Source: a bacterium
Lineage (GTDB): Bacteria; Bacillota; Bacilli; Lactobacillales; Streptococcaceae
Assembly (NCBI GenBank): GCA_905221095.1
Contig: CAJNBV010000001.1
Location: 124,001 to 188,000 of the forward strand
Length of the DNA stretch: 64,000 bases
Direction: 5' to 3'
How positions within the stretch are numbered: the stretch's first letter is position 1; the number at the start of each line of letters is the position of its first letter. Both the position numbers and the translations under genes were made by a program. Below the pieces are notes generated by a model. It searched no databases, was not told the origin of the DNA, and saw nothing but the letters and a program-made list of their open reading frames with translations. Positions 7,523 to 18,214 of the stretch are shown here, in pieces.

Positions 7523-9331
7523 TTATTCTACCGTTACTGATTTAGCAAGGTTACGTGGTTTGTCCACATCGAGGCCACGGTGAAGCGTTGCAAAGTAAGC
7601 GACCAATTGCGTTGGCACGACCATTGAGATTGGTGAGAGGTAAGGGTGTACGGTTGTAAGGACGATATCATCTGTCTCTTTAGCAACATTTTCTTCTGCG
7701 ATAGTGAGAACCTTGGCACCACGGGCTGCGACCTCTTGGATATTTCCACGAGTGTGGTTGGCAAGGACTGGATCTGACAAGAGGGCCAAAACAGGCGTTC
7801 CTTCTTCAATCAAGGCAATAGTTCCGTGCTTGAGTTCTCCCGCCGCAAAACCTTCACACTGGATGTAAGAAATCTCTTTGAGTTTGAGACTTGCTTCCAT
7901 AGCTACATAGTAATCTTGACCACGTCCGATATAAAAGGCGTTGCGAGTTGTTTCAAGAAGCTCACGAACCTTGGCTTCAATGGTTTCTTTCTCTGAAAGA
8001 GTTGATTCGATCGACTGAGCTACGATTGACAACTCATGAACTAGGTCAAAGGCTTGCGCTTTAGCATTGCCGTTTGCTTGACCGACTGCTTTTGCTAAGA
8101 ATGCAAGGGCTGCGATTTGTGCTGTATAGGCCTTGGTTGAGGCCACGGCAATTTCAGGTCCTGCATGGAGGAGCATGGTATGGTTGGCTTCACGTGACAG
8201 AGTTGATCCTGGGACATTTGTCACTGTCAAGCTCGGAATCCCCATTTCATTAGCCTTGACCAAAACCTGACGGCTATCTGCTGTTTCACCAGACTGACTG
8301 ATAAAGATGAAGAGTGGTTTCTTGCTGAGAAGTGGCATACCATAGCCCCACTCAGATGAGATTCCAAGTTCCACTGGTGTATCAGTCAATTCTTCCAACA
8401 TCTTCTTAGAAGCAAATCCTGCGTGGTAAGATGTCCCAGCTGCAAGGATGTAGATGCGGTCTGCGTCTTGAACAGCTTTAATGATAGCAGAATCAACCAC
8501 TACTTGACCAGCATCATCCGTGTAGGCTTGGATGAGTTTACGCATAACAGTTGGTTGCTCATCAATTTCCTTGAGCATGTAGTAAGGGTAAGTTCCTTTA
8601 CCGATATCTGACAAGTCAAGTTCCGCAGTATAGCTAGCACGCTCACGGTGATTGCCATCATAATCTTGAACTTCGACACTATCAGCCTTGACGATTACCA
8701 ACTCTTGGTCATGAATTTCCATGTATTGGTTGGTCTCACGAATCATAGCCATAGCATCCGAGCAGACCATGTTATAGCCTTCCCCAAGACCAATCAAAAG
8801 TGGTGATTTGTTCTTAGCCACATAGATGACCTCAGGATCTTGTGAGTCAACCAAGGCAAAAGCATAGGAACCACGGATGATGTGAAGGGCTTTTTTGAAG
8901 GCTTCAAGAACTGAGAGACCTTCTTCTTCCGCAAATTTCCCAATCAAGTGAACAGCGATTTCAGTATCTGTTTGCCCCTTGAAGTTGTGACCTGCAAGGT
9001 ATTCTTCCTTGATTTCAAGGTAGTTCTCAATCACCCCATTGTGAACCAAGACAAAACGTTCTGTCTCAGATCGGTGTGGGTGAGCATTGTCCTCAGTTGG
9101 TTTCCCATGAGTCGCCCAACGAGTATGTCCGATACCAGTTGTTCCCTCAACACCAGCTGTCTTAGCAGACAATTCTGCGATACGACCGACAGCCTTGACC
9201 AGGTGATTTTCAGAACCACCTAGGACAAAAATCCCCGCAGAATCATAACCACGGTATTCGAGCTTTTCAAGCCCTTGAATTAAAATATCAGTTGCATTTG
9301 TGTTTCCAACAACACCAACAATTCCACACAT
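7523..9331 (-). CDS. glmS: Glutamine--fructose-6-phosphate aminotransferase (isomerising)
   Basis: 602 residues, full length. It makes glucosamine-6-phosphate from fructose-6-phosphate and glutamine, the first step to UDP-GlcNAc for peptidoglycan. The N-terminal glutaminase domain begins Met-Cys2-Gly-Ile (Cys becomes the N-terminal nucleophile) and contains [12 protein letters not shown]. Two SIS domains follow ([17 protein letters not shown]), and the C-terminus carries [13 protein letters not shown]. The Cys requirement fixes the ATG at 9331 even though no Shine-Dalgarno lies close to it. The upstream region has a strong promoter but no sign of a glmS ribozyme, consistent with streptococci. 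Confidence 0.97.
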   Translation of the reverse strand: MCGIVGVVGNTNATDILIQGLEKLEYRGYDSAGIFVLGGSENHLVKAVGRIAELSAKTAGVEGTTGIGHTRWATHGKPTEDNAHPHRSETERFVLVHNGVIENYLEIKEEYLAGHNFKGQTDTEIAVHLIGKFAEEEGLSVLEAFKKALHIIRGSYAFALVDSQDPEVIYVAKNKSPLLIGLGEGYNMVCSDAMAMIRETNQYMEIHDQELVIVKADSVEVQDYDGNHRERASYTAELDLSDIGKGTYPYYMLKEIDEQPTVMRKLIQAYTDDAGQVVVDSAIIKAVQDADRIYILAAGTSYHAGFASKKMLEELTDTPVELGISSEWGYGMPLLSKKPLFIFISQSGETADSRQVLVKANEMGIPSLTVTNVPGSTLSREANHTMLLHAGPEIAVASTKAYTAQIAALAFLAKAVGQANGNAKAQAFDLVHELSIVAQSIESTLSEKETIEAKVRELLETTRNAFYIGRGQDYYVAMEASLKLKEISYIQCEGFAAGELKHGTIALIEEGTPVLALLSDPVLANHTRGNIQEVAARGAKVLTIAEENVAKETDDIVLTTVHPYLSPISMVVPTQLVAYFATLHRGLDVDKPRNLAKSVTVE

Positions 9332-9367
9332 AGTATATACGACACAGGCAAGCTGTGCTTTCTCCTT
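9332..9367 (-). promoter_or_regulatory. Unusual glmS translation start region
   Basis: The only clear Shine-Dalgarno (AAGGAG, complement of 9362-9367) lies 30 bases before the glmS ATG instead of the usual 5-9. Between them is a small hairpin CACAG-CTTGC-CTGTG (9343-9357), which shortens the effective spacing when folded. The ATG is preceded by GTATATACT, which is not ribosome-binding. This suggests structure-dependent translation, but it is inference from sequence only. Confidence 0.5.
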
Positions 9368-9412
9368 AAAATTGGTATAGTCTAATTCCTCTTTTATAGA
9401 ATCAGCAAAAAC

Positions 9413-9441
9413 AGTATATACTTGTTTCTTTCACTTGTCAA
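9413..9441 (-). promoter_or_regulatory. glmS promoter
   Basis: TTGACA (complement of 9436-9441), 17-base spacer and TATACT (complement of 9413-9418): near-consensus sigma-A promoter. Predicted start around 9406, giving a leader of about 75 bases. Confidence 0.85.
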
Positions 9442-9481
9442 GAGCAAAAATTGGTATAGTTCAAATTAAACTCCTGCAAGC

Positions 9482-9524
9482 AAAAAACTCTGACCAATTA
9501 AAATCATCAGTCAGAGTCTTTTTT
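9482..9524. terminator. Terminator after the GH1 glycosidase gene
   Basis: Stem ACTCTGAC (9487-9494) / GTCAGAGT (9510-9517) with T-runs on both sides. It ends the glycosidase transcript just before the glmS promoter. Confidence 0.8.
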
Positions 9525-10902
9525 AAAATCCATTATTATCACTCAGTTCCTTGAACCAGTGCCCTGATTTTTTCAGACGGCGTTCTTGCGTTTCCAAGTC
9601 TAATTCGACCAAGCCATAGCGATTTTTATAGCTATTGAGCCATGACCAGCAGTCAATAAAGGTCCAAATCAAGTAGCCCTTACAATTGGCTCCATCTTCA
9701 ATCGCACGATGGAGTTCACGAAGATGACCTTTTACAAAGTCAATACGGTAATCATCTTGAATCATCCCATCTTGACGGAATTTTTCTTCCCCCTCAACAC
9801 CCATACCATTCTCTGTCAACATCCACTCAATATTGCCATAATTTTCCTTGATATTTTGGGCGATGTCATAAATCCCTTGCTCATAAATCTCCCAGCCACG
9901 GTGAGGATTAATTTTACGGCCAGGCATAACATAAGGTTCGTAAAAATGTTCTGGCAAGAGAGGACTCTCTGGATTCTTAGCAAATCGAGGTGCCATAACG
10001 CGCAAAGGTTGATAGTAGTTAACACCAAGGAAGTCCACCGTATTGTCATGAATGAGATCCAACTCCTCCTCTGTAGCATCAGGCAAGAGACCGTGTTCAT
10101 GCAAGATTTCTACCAACTCCTGTGGATAAGTCCCCAAAACAGATGGGTCTAAAAAAGATTGAGCTTGAAAAAGATCCGCAATGCGAGCCGCCTTGACATC
10201 AGCAGGATGCTGACTACGTGGATAAGCCGGTGTCAAGTTTAAGACAATCCCAATCTTAGAGTCAGGTAAGAGTTCATGACAAGCCTTGACCGCCCGACTG
10301 CTGGCTAATTGTGTGTGGTAGGCTACTTTAACCGCCGCTTCTGCATCCACCTTATGTGGATAATGGGCATCGTAAAAATAGCCAAATTCCACCGGAACGA
10401 TGGGCTCGTTAAAGGTAATCCATTGATCCACTAAATCTCCATAAGTCTCAAAACAAAAACGAGCATAGTCTTCATAGGCTGAGACAGTCGCCTTATTTTC
10501 CCAACCATCACCAGCTTCTTGAAGAGCAAAAGGCAAATCAAAGTGGTAGAGATTGACTAACAGACGAATCCCTTTAGCCTTAATAGCCTCAAAGACCTTA
10601 CGATAAAAATCCACACCTTGAGGGTTGACTTTTCCACAGCCTTGTGGAAAAATCCGTGACCACTGAATAGAAGTCCGAAAGGCTGTGTGACCAGTCTCTA
10701 ACAAAAGCTCAATATCCTGTTCCCAATTTTCATAAAAGGTCGATGTCTTATCTGGACCAATCCCATTATAGTAACGATTTGGCTCCACTTGGTACCAGTA
10801 ATCCCAAAGATTATCTCCCTTACCGTCACCAGCTACACGTCCTTCTGTCTGTGGCCCAGAAGTGGAGGATCCCCAGACAAAATCCTTTGGAAATCTTAGC
10901 AT
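9523..10902 (-). CDS. bglA: Family 1 glycosyl hydrolase (beta-glucosidase / 6-phospho-beta-glucosidase)
   Basis: 459 residues, typical GH1 length. Starts with the family motif FPKDFVWGSSTSGPQTEG. The acid/base Glu is in TFNEP and the nucleophile Glu in LTENGMG. It cleaves beta-glucosides, or their 6-phosphates after PTS uptake. In the phosphate-selecting loop (WSWLNSYKNRYG) Ser and Tyr match phospho-enzymes but the usual Lys is Asn, so free versus phosphorylated substrate is uncertain. No PTS gene is adjacent. It has its own AGAGG ribosome site and terminator. The symbol follows the pneumococcal orthologue as I remember it. Confidence 0.85.
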   Translation of the reverse strand: MLRFPKDFVWGSSTSGPQTEGRVAGDGKGDNLWDYWYQVEPNRYYNGIGPDKTSTFYENWEQDIELLLETGHTAFRTSIQWSRIFPQGCGKVNPQGVDFYRKVFEAIKAKGIRLLVNLYHFDLPFALQEAGDGWENKATVSAYEDYARFCFETYGDLVDQWITFNEPIVPVEFGYFYDAHYPHKVDAEAAVKVAYHTQLASSRAVKACHELLPDSKIGIVLNLTPAYPRSQHPADVKAARIADLFQAQSFLDPSVLGTYPQELVEILHEHGLLPDATEEELDLIHDNTVDFLGVNYYQPLRVMAPRFAKNPESPLLPEHFYEPYVMPGRKINPHRGWEIYEQGIYDIAQNIKENYGNIEWMLTENGMGVEGEEKFRQDGMIQDDYRIDFVKGHLRELHRAIEDGANCKGYLIWTFIDCWSWLNSYKNRYGLVELDLETQERRLKKSGHWFKELSDNNGF

Positions 10903-10942
10903 ACATTTACCTCTTTATATACTTATTTTTCCCATTATACAG

Positions 10943-10985
10943 AAAAAACAAGGTAAAAACTAGTTACATTTTTTCCTTGTTTTTC
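10943..10985 (-). terminator. Terminator of the uppS-cdsA-eep-proS operon
   Basis: Minus strand: AAAACAAGG ... CCTTGTTTTTT, an inverted repeat ending in T-run, 16 bases after the proS stop. Confidence 0.7.
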
Positions 10986-11000
10986 TTCTGATTATAGTTT

Positions 11001-12866
<1,866 letters not shown>

Positions 12867-14126
12867 TTATCTAAAAAAGAGTCGCATAATGTCATTCCAG
12901 GTCACAGCAATCATCAAGACAACCATGATGACCACTCCGGCCAAGGTGACATAGGTTTCAATTTCTTGTTTCAATGGTTTACGGCGAATAGCTTCCAGGA
13001 TGTTGAGCACAATCTTACCACCATCCAGGGCTGGAATCGGAATAAGATTAAAAATCCCGATATTGATGGAAATCATTGCTAAGAAGTACAAGACATTCTC
13101 AATTCCATTTTTAGCAGCATCACTACTTGCCTTAAAGATGGCAACAGGTCCACCTAGCTTGTTCAAATCCGGTTGGAAAATCAGATTTTTCAGAGCCGAT
13201 AGAATTCGGAGAGCCGAGTCAGCTGCAGTTGTAAATCCACCTACAAACATAGATAGAAAGTCCGACTTAATTCCCGGTTGAACACCTAGAAGGTAACGGC
13301 CTTGATTTTCTTCAGGAGTAACAGTGACTTGTTTTTCACTCCCCTTTTCAGAAATAGTCACATCCAAGGTCGGGGCCGTCTTATCTTTAGTTTCTGCTTC
13401 TACAGCCTGGATCAAGCTTTCCCAGTTACTAATCTCATGTGAGCCAATCTTAGTAATCTGTGCTGTTTCTGGCACTCCTGCCTTGGCCAATGCCCCTTGG
13501 GGCATGACATGGAACTGGTTGGTATCAACATCTCTGACACCACCCTGCATAAAGATTAAAATCCAGAAAACAACGACACCTAAGATAAAGTTGTTCATAG
13601 GACCTGCAAAGTTAGTAATCATTTTTCCCCAGATAGTTGCATTTTGATATTGAACATCCAAGGGAGCAATCCGAACCTCAGTTCCATCTGCTTCTACAAC
13701 CGTTGCATCATGATCCACTGAAAATGTTTTTTCTTCTTCCAGAACCAAGCCCTTGATAAAGAGCTTGTCTTCAAAGTCAAACTGGGTCACCTGCATAGGA
13801 AGAGCCGTTTGATCTAATTTTTTACCTGAAAGATTGATGCGTTTAACCTTACCGTCGTCAGTAAGGGTCAAACTAACAGGAGTTCCTGTCTTGATTTCAG
13901 TTGTATCATCACCCCAACCGGCCATGCGAACATAGCCCCCAAGAGGCAAGATTCGAATGGTATAGGCCGTCCCATCCTTGCCAATATGAGCAAAGATTTT
14001 AGGCCCCATACCGATAGCAAATTCACGCACTAGAATTCCTGATTTCTTGGCAAAGTAGAAGTGCCCGAACTCGTGCACCACCACAATAATCCCGAAAACC
14101 AGAATAAAGGTTAAAATTCCGAGCAT
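12867..14126 (-). CDS. eep: Site-2 intramembrane metalloprotease (RseP/Eep)
   Basis: 419 residues. The zinc site H18-E19-F-G-H22 lies in the first membrane helix ([12 protein letters not shown]). A PDZ-like region sits in the middle (about 190-280) and the second metal motif LDGGK lies in a C-terminal helix ([13 protein letters not shown]). Four membrane segments are expected. It cuts transmembrane peptides, including pheromone precursors and membrane-bound signal peptides in related cocci. GGAGG precedes the ATG. It lies between cdsA and proS, linking it to envelope biogenesis genes. Confidence 0.95.
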   Translation of the reverse strand: MLGILTFILVFGIIVVVHEFGHFYFAKKSGILVREFAIGMGPKIFAHIGKDGTAYTIRILPLGGYVRMAGWGDDTTEIKTGTPVSLTLTDDGKVKRINLSGKKLDQTALPMQVTQFDFEDKLFIKGLVLEEEKTFSVDHDATVVEADGTEVRIAPLDVQYQNATIWGKMITNFAGPMNNFILGVVVFWILIFMQGGVRDVDTNQFHVMPQGALAKAGVPETAQITKIGSHEISNWESLIQAVEAETKDKTAPTLDVTISEKGSEKQVTVTPEENQGRYLLGVQPGIKSDFLSMFVGGFTTAADSALRILSALKNLIFQPDLNKLGGPVAIFKASSDAAKNGIENVLYFLAMISINIGIFNLIPIPALDGGKIVLNILEAIRRKPLKQEIETYVTLAGVVIMVVLMIAVTWNDIMRLFFR

Positions 14127-14147
14127 AGTATTTCCTCCGTCTTTTGA

Positions 14148-14951
14148 TTAAAAGAGTCCAAATAAGTGCATGATTGGAAATACAAGCAACATACTATCGA
14201 AACGATCCAAAACACCACCATGCCCAGGGATAAATTTCCCAGAATCCTTAACACCAAAGTGACGCTTAATCGAGCTTTCTAGTAAATCACCAAATTGTCC
14301 AGCGACACTAAAGAAAATAGCAAAGACTGACATCTTGTAAATTCCATACGGAAGAGCAACTGTACTGTCAAACATCATAAAGATGATGGTTACTAAAATC
14401 GCACCCAAAATACCACCAAAGGCACCCTCAAGGGTTTTATTAGGAGAAACCGTTGGAGCTAATTTTCGTTTCCCATAGTTCATCCCAGCAAGATAGGCAC
14501 CACTGTCTGTCGCCCAGACGATGCACAAGGCTAAGAGTGCCTTATCCAAACCTGCGACACGAGCATCTAGTAAGGCATTAAATCCAAAGCCCACATAAAA
14601 GCTCATAGCCAGAGGGAAAACAGCATCCTCAATCGTATAAGACTTGCTAAAAACAGTCGTTCCTAACATAATTGAAATCAACACACTATAGGCAACCACA
14701 TTCCCATCAACTGGCAAAAAAGTCAGGTAATTCTCCAAGGGAATGGTCAAGGCAAAGGTGGCAAAGAGGGTCAAGAGGCCCTCCATAGTCATGGTCTCTA
14801 GACCTCTCATCTTCAAAAGTTCATGCATAGCTAGCATGGCTATGATTCCAATTGCTATCTGAAGCAAGAGGCCCCCAATCATTAAAATCGGTAGAAAAAT
14901 AGCCAGTGCAATCCCTGCAAACAAGGTTCTTTTCTGTAAATCCTGTGTCAT
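14148..14951 (-). CDS. cdsA: Phosphatidate cytidylyltransferase
   Basis: 267 residues with about eight membrane helices. The family signature near the C-terminus is present (LLESSIKRHFGVKDSGKF, then GHGGVLDRFDS). It makes CDP-diacylglycerol from phosphatidic acid and CTP, the precursor of phosphatidylglycerol and, through cls at 53297, cardiolipin. GGAGGAAAT stands before the ATG, and the gene begins 8 bases after uppS. Confidence 0.96.
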   Translation of the reverse strand: MTQDLQKRTLFAGIALAIFLPILMIGGLLLQIAIGIIAMLAMHELLKMRGLETMTMEGLLTLFATFALTIPLENYLTFLPVDGNVVAYSVLISIMLGTTVFSKSYTIEDAVFPLAMSFYVGFGFNALLDARVAGLDKALLALCIVWATDSGAYLAGMNYGKRKLAPTVSPNKTLEGAFGGILGAILVTIIFMMFDSTVALPYGIYKMSVFAIFFSVAGQFGDLLESSIKRHFGVKDSGKFIPGHGGVLDRFDSMLLVFPIMHLFGLF

Positions 14952-14959
14952 ATTTCCTC

Positions 14960-15718
14960 CTAAACTCCTCCGAATCGGCGATGACGACGATTGTAGGCAA
15001 GAATGGCTTCCTGCAAGGCTACTTCGTCAAAGTCAGGCCACAAGGTATCTGTAAAATAGAGTTCACTATAGGCCCCCTGCCATGGAAGGAAATTACTCAA
15101 ACGTAATTCTCCACTAGTACGGATAATCAAGTCTGGGTCTCGTAAGTCCTTAGGCAAATGCTGGGTGAAGAGATAGTTGCCGATCAACTCCTCTGTGATG
15201 TCACCTGGATTGATTTTGGCATCTAACACATCCTGGGAAATCAACTTAAGCGCCTGTGTAATCTCAGCACGTCCACCATAGTTAAGAGCAAAGTTAAGAA
15301 TCAAACCTGTGTTGTTCTTAGTCAATTCCTCAGCCTTGGTTAAAGCTTCAAAAGTTTGCTTAGGCAGGCGGTCCGTCTCCCCAATCATTTGAATCTTAAC
15401 ATTATTCGCATGCAATTCAGGGACATAATTGTCATAAAACTCTACGGGCAAGTTCATGATAAACTTGACTTCCTGATCCGGACGGGTCCAGTTTTCCGTA
15501 GAGAAAGCATAAACCGTAATAACCTTAACTCCCAGTTTGTTGGCTGCCTTGGTCACAGTTTGCAATGCTTCCATGCCGGCCTTATGTCCGAAGACTCGCG
15601 GTTGCATACGTTTTTTAGCCCAACGGCCATTCCCATCCATGATGATGCCGATATGAGCAGGAACCTGTGTCGGAACTTCTACTTCCACAGCCTTATCTTT
15701 CTTAAAAAATCCAAACAT
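14960..15718 (-). CDS. uppS: Undecaprenyl diphosphate synthase
   Basis: 252 residues from ATG 15718. An in-frame TTG six codons upstream is rejected because AGGAATAAGATC gives a proper ribosome site only for 15718. Catalytic Asp28 is in GIIMDGNGRWAK, and RTSGELRLSNFLPWQ is the conserved C-terminal block. It builds the C55 lipid carrier for wall synthesis by cis-prenyl transfer in the cytoplasm. First gene of the uppS-cdsA-eep-proS operon. Confidence 0.96.
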   Translation of the reverse strand: MFGFFKKDKAVEVEVPTQVPAHIGIIMDGNGRWAKKRMQPRVFGHKAGMEALQTVTKAANKLGVKVITVYAFSTENWTRPDQEVKFIMNLPVEFYDNYVPELHANNVKIQMIGETDRLPKQTFEALTKAEELTKNNTGLILNFALNYGGRAEITQALKLISQDVLDAKINPGDITEELIGNYLFTQHLPKDLRDPDLIIRTSGELRLSNFLPWQGAYSELYFTDTLWPDFDEVALQEAILAYNRRHRRFGGV

Positions 15719-15820
15719 GATCTTATTCCTATTCAAAAATCTATCGTTTCATTATACCATATTTCCCTATTTTCTTCTATCACTAAGCTATTTATTCTCA
15801 GGCACCCGGCTCAGTTTTCA

Positions 15821-15915
15821 AAAAAATAAGTCGCCTGATTGGGCGACTCTATTTTTTATAGGGAGATTATTATGAAAAAGTTTTAGGAGTTTAAGTTAAG
15901 GTCTTCTTAACTTAT
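15821..15915 (-). ncRNA. CiaR-dependent small RNA (csRNA family), copy 1
   Basis: Minus-strand RNA of about 95 bases: a 5' hairpin region (CTTAACTTAAACTCC), the conserved pieces TCCTAAAACTTTTTCATAATAATCTCCC complementary to ribosome sites and start regions (split here by family convention into CTCCTAA and AATCTCC), and a terminator GTCGCCCAATCAGGCGAC followed by TTATTTTTTT. The promoter with CiaR repeats is directly upstream. csRNAs act on mRNA start regions, for example comC, to damp competence. Three further copies are in this window. Confidence 0.85.
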
Positions 15916-15921
15916 GAACTT

Positions 15922-15954
15922 AGTATACACTTCTTAGCTTAAAGTTTCCTTAAG
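15922..15954 (-). promoter_or_regulatory. CiaR-controlled promoter of csRNA copy 1
   Basis: Minus strand: CTTAAG-GAAAC-TTTAAG (the TTTAAG-N5-TTTAAG CiaR repeat, 15938-15954), exactly 10 bases, then -10 TATACT (complement of 15922-15927). The repeat overlaps the 3' end of the upstream nucleotidyltransferase gene. Confidence 0.85.
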
Positions 15955-16522
15955 TATTTTTAAAAATCAAATTTTCCCATTTTTCCTGCCAATTTTTCTT
16001 AGATAGCCGGATTTGATAGAGTTCCATTCGGTCATCATTTTCTAAGAAATGAGGAGTTGGACGAACTTGAAAATTCACAATATCCTCTAGTCCATAAGGA
16101 GTAAAGAATTCCAAAGCAGAGTCTGCATTCAAGCGCAGTCCAACCGCCGTACACCGTTCTGGATACTTACTCATAGCATCACGAGAGCTGGTATAGGGCG
16201 CAGTATGATGACTGTGCTGGTGCATATAGACCTGATTTTTCAACTCCCACTGATACTGAGGAAAATCCGCTCTCAACTTGTTCTCTATAGCCAGCGTTTC
16301 TTCATAACTCACATCTGTATCAAAGAAAATCACATCCACATCCGTTTCACGGTCAAAAGCTGGTCTGTCTGACAAGAGATTCCAGATGAAATTTCGTACC
16401 GAACCTGCTGCCAACCACGAGTCTTTTAAATCAAGGTCTCGGATGATCGTCAGAATGGTCATTATATCTGAATCTTCTCTGAAAGCTTTTAGGATTTCTT
16501 GCTCATTTTTCACTGTATTCAT
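15950..16522 (-). CDS. Nucleotidyltransferase-like protein (DUF925 type)
   Basis: 190 residues. Carries a nucleotidyltransferase-fold pattern: [11 protein letters not shown] then a [10 protein letters not shown] acidic pair, as in the family of small uncharacterised NTases found next to ruvB in streptococci. The biological substrate is unknown. The start lies 20 bases inside the 3' end of ruvB, so it is translationally coupled to it. Its stop codon overlaps the CiaR operator of csRNA copy 1. Confidence 0.8.
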   Translation of the reverse strand: MNTVKNEQEILKAFREDSDIMTILTIIRDLDLKDSWLAAGSVRNFIWNLLSDRPAFDRETDVDVIFFDTDVSYEETLAIENKLRADFPQYQWELKNQVYMHQHSHHTAPYTSSRDAMSKYPERCTAVGLRLNADSALEFFTPYGLEDIVNFQVRPTPHFLENDDRMELYQIRLSKKNWQEKWENLIFKNT

Positions 16523-17501
16523 ACCCTAAATGTTCATATGCCTTAGCCGTTGCAACCCGTCCAGACCGTGTTCGTATGATAAAACCTTTTTGAATCAAGT
16601 AAGGCTCATACATGTCTTCCACCGTCTCACGCTCCTCAGCAATATTAACAGAAAGTGTTCCTAGTCCGACAGGACCACCACCATACATCTCAATCATGGT
16701 ACGAAGGATTTTTTGGTCCACATAGTCCAAACCTTCATGGTCAACATCCAGCATGGTCAAAGCCTTATCGGTAATAACATCATCGATAACCCCATTCCCC
16801 ATAATCTGGGCAAAATCGCGCACGCGCTTGAGGAGACGATTGGCAATACGAGGAGTACCTCGACTACGCAAGGCCAACTCAGATGCTGCCTCATGAGTGA
16901 TTTCCATCTCAAAAATATCTGCCGTCCGCTCGACAATTTCTGTTAAGTCAGCATGGGCATAGTATTCCATATGACCTGTAATCCCAAAACGTGCCCGTAG
17001 AGGATTGGAAAGCATACCAGCCCGAGTCGTCGCACCAATCAAAGTGAAAGGTGGCAACTCCAAATGAACACTGCGACTGCCTTCACCAGCACCAATCATG
17101 ATATCGATGTAAAAGTCCTCCATCGCGCTATAAAGCACCTCTTCAACCGACATAGGCAAGCGATGAATTTCATCAATAAAGAGGACATCCCCAGGCTCTA
17201 AGTCATTCAAAATCGCTACCAGATCACCAGCTTTTTCGATAACAGGACCCGACGTCTGCTTGAGATTAACACCCAGTTCGTTTGCAATAACAAAGGCCAT
17301 GGTCGTCTTCCCCAAACCTGGAGGCCCAAATAAGAGCACATGATCCAGCGCTTCATCCCGCATTTTAGCAGCTTCGATAAAGATTTGAAGCTGATCCTTA
17401 ACCTTATCCTGCCCAATATATTCACGTAAGTACTGAGGACGGAGCGTGCGTTCTACTAACTCTTCATCCCCCATTATCTCATTGTCTAAAATTCTACTCA
17501 T
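16503..17501 (-). CDS. ruvB: Holliday junction branch migration ATPase RuvB
   Basis: 332 residues. Walker [10 protein letters not shown], Walker B FIDEIHR, sensor 1 IGATTRAG, arginine region RARFGI and the C-terminal winged-helix domain ([20 protein letters not shown]) are all present. With RuvA it drives branch migration in recombination repair. No Shine-Dalgarno is visible before the annotated ATG at 17501, and a consensus -10 lies only six bases upstream, which would make the mRNA almost leaderless. A second in-frame ATG at codon 10 is possible but also lacks a strong ribosome site. Confidence 0.96.
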   Translation of the reverse strand: MSRILDNEIMGDEELVERTLRPQYLREYIGQDKVKDQLQIFIEAAKMRDEALDHVLLFGPPGLGKTTMAFVIANELGVNLKQTSGPVIEKAGDLVAILNDLEPGDVLFIDEIHRLPMSVEEVLYSAMEDFYIDIMIGAGEGSRSVHLELPPFTLIGATTRAGMLSNPLRARFGITGHMEYYAHADLTEIVERTADIFEMEITHEAASELALRSRGTPRIANRLLKRVRDFAQIMGNGVIDDVITDKALTMLDVDHEGLDYVDQKILRTMIEMYGGGPVGLGTLSVNIAEERETVEDMYEPYLIQKGFIIRTRSGRVATAKAYEHLGYEYSEK

Positions 17502-17507
17502 GGCTCT

Positions 17508-17536
17508 ATTATATCAAAAATCCAGCCCGCAAACAA
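17508..17536 (-). promoter_or_regulatory. ruvB promoter, immediately next to the start codon
   Basis: TTGTTT (complement of 17531-17536), 17-base spacer, TATAAT (complement of 17508-17513). The predicted start of transcription falls at or within a base or two of the ruvB ATG. The -35 element lies in the T-tract of the neighbouring terminator. Confidence 0.65.
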
Positions 17537-17560
17537 AAAAGCCACCCAATTGGGTGACTC
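17533..17560 (-). terminator. csRNA-type terminator hairpin between ruvB and the toxin gene
   Basis: Minus strand: AGTCACCCAATTGGGTGGCTTTTTTGT. The stem is nearly the same as the csRNA terminators at 15829, 18220 and 18411, but no csRNA body or CiaR repeat is found upstream. It may stop readthrough of the antisense RNA before ruvB, or be a relic. Confidence 0.65.
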
Positions 17561-17578
17561 CCGACTTTAGCACTTATG

Positions 17579-17587
17579 TGGTATAAT
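17579..17587 (+). promoter_or_regulatory. Toxin mRNA promoter (extended -10)
   Basis: TGGTATAAT: a perfect TATAAT at 17582-17587 with the extended TGn motif and no good -35. The transcript would start near 17594 and carry a leader of about 40 bases ending in AAAGGAGGTGAG. Confidence 0.7.
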
Positions 17588-17634
17588 ATTCTACGGCACT
17601 GCTACACCGCCTACGAAAGGAGGTGAGATAGCCC

Positions 17635-17727
17635 ATGATGGAACTAATCCTTAAAACTATCATCGGACCAATTGTGGTCGGTGTTGTTCTTCGCTTAGTC
17701 GATAAATGGCTAAACAAAGATAGATAG
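17635..17727 (+). CDS. Fst/Ldr-family type I toxin peptide
   Basis: 30 residues from the first of two adjacent ATG codons (17635 or 17638): two starting Met, an acidic residue, then LILKTIIGPIVVGVVLRL as one membrane span, then VDKWLNKDR as a charged tail. Pro-Ile-Val-Val-Gly inside the helix and Trp-Leu near the end match the Fst/par-type toxins of enterococci and streptococci. A full AAAGGAGGTGAG ribosome site precedes it. The peptide is expected to insert into the membrane and upset envelope integrity when not repressed. The antisense RNA, shared terminator and matching direct repeats downstream support a complete system. Confidence 0.87.
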   Translation: MMELILKTIIGPIVVGVVLRLVDKWLNKDR

Positions 17728-17732
17728 TGTCA

Positions 17733-17776
17733 AAAAAGACCCCAAGCTTATTTGGTCGTGAGCTTGGGGTCTTTTC
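17733..17776. terminator. Bidirectional terminator shared by toxin mRNA and antisense RNA
   Basis: Long stem AAAGACCCCAAGCT / AGCTTGGGGTCTTT with T-run in both directions. In par-type loci this shared hairpin is also the first contact between the two RNAs. Confidence 0.9.
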
Positions 17777-17807
17777 TAGTCCATGATATAGAACTAATCC
17801 TTAATTC
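17733..17807 (-). ncRNA. Antisense antitoxin RNA of the Fst-like locus (RNA II)
   Basis: About 75 bases, transcribed towards the toxin gene and ending in the shared terminator. Bases 17781-17804 repeat the toxin start region (17633-17654): CCATGAT..GAACTAATCCTTAA occurs in both, with two extra bases in the downstream copy. Because this RNA is read on the minus strand, that stretch is complementary to the toxin mRNA over its start codons. This is the par arrangement of direct repeats. Start position is inferred from the promoter. Confidence 0.82.
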
Positions 17808-17813
17808 CTCTCC

Positions 17814-17842
17814 ATTATCCCACAGTTCACAAAATTTGTCAA
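17814..17842 (-). promoter_or_regulatory. Antitoxin RNA promoter
   Basis: TTGACA (complement of 17837-17842), 17 bases, GATAAT (complement of 17814-17819). The -35 is perfect, so the antisense RNA should be made more strongly than the toxin mRNA. Confidence 0.82.
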
Positions 17843-17913
17843 AACTTTACATTCTCAGCTTCTCAATCTTTAACCGCTTTACAACAAGACTTTCAAGTTT
17901 AAGAGAAAGTTAG

Positions 17914-18117
17914 GGATTCTATCAATTTCATAGAAATTTTGATTTAGTAAACGAAGAGACAATCTTACATGTCACTCCTCATTTAATACGCCGCTACTGG
18001 ACAAGCAAAATCATTATTACAGCAGTTCCAGTCCTTCAATTAACAGTCACTTACAAGCAAATTGAGTTTGAAGTAGCTGAAGTAACAGCAAACCTATTTC
18101 TTAGTCATATTTCCTAA
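17914..18117 (+). pseudogene. Open-frame relic without a start codon
   Basis: After TAG 17911-17913 the frame stays open for 67 codons to TAA 18115-18117, reading like a real protein tail (for example HVTPHLIRRYWT, then a hydrophobic IIITAVPVLQLTVTY). There is no ATG/GTG/TTG with a ribosome site at its head. It looks like the 3' remnant of a lost gene between the antitoxin promoter and csRNA copy 2. I do not recognise the family, and chance cannot be excluded. Confidence 0.35.
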
Positions 18118-18214
18118 AAAAGTCCCCGCCAATTCCCCGACCAAAATCCAAAAAATACCGGAAAATATCGGAAAATTATTTTTAGAATAGTTCCCAAAAT
18201 TCTGAAATAGAGCC

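Noticed and set aside
9332..9520. glmS ribozyme
   Set aside because: Leader is only about 75 bases from the promoter and shows none of the ribozyme's conserved core; streptococci are not known to have it.
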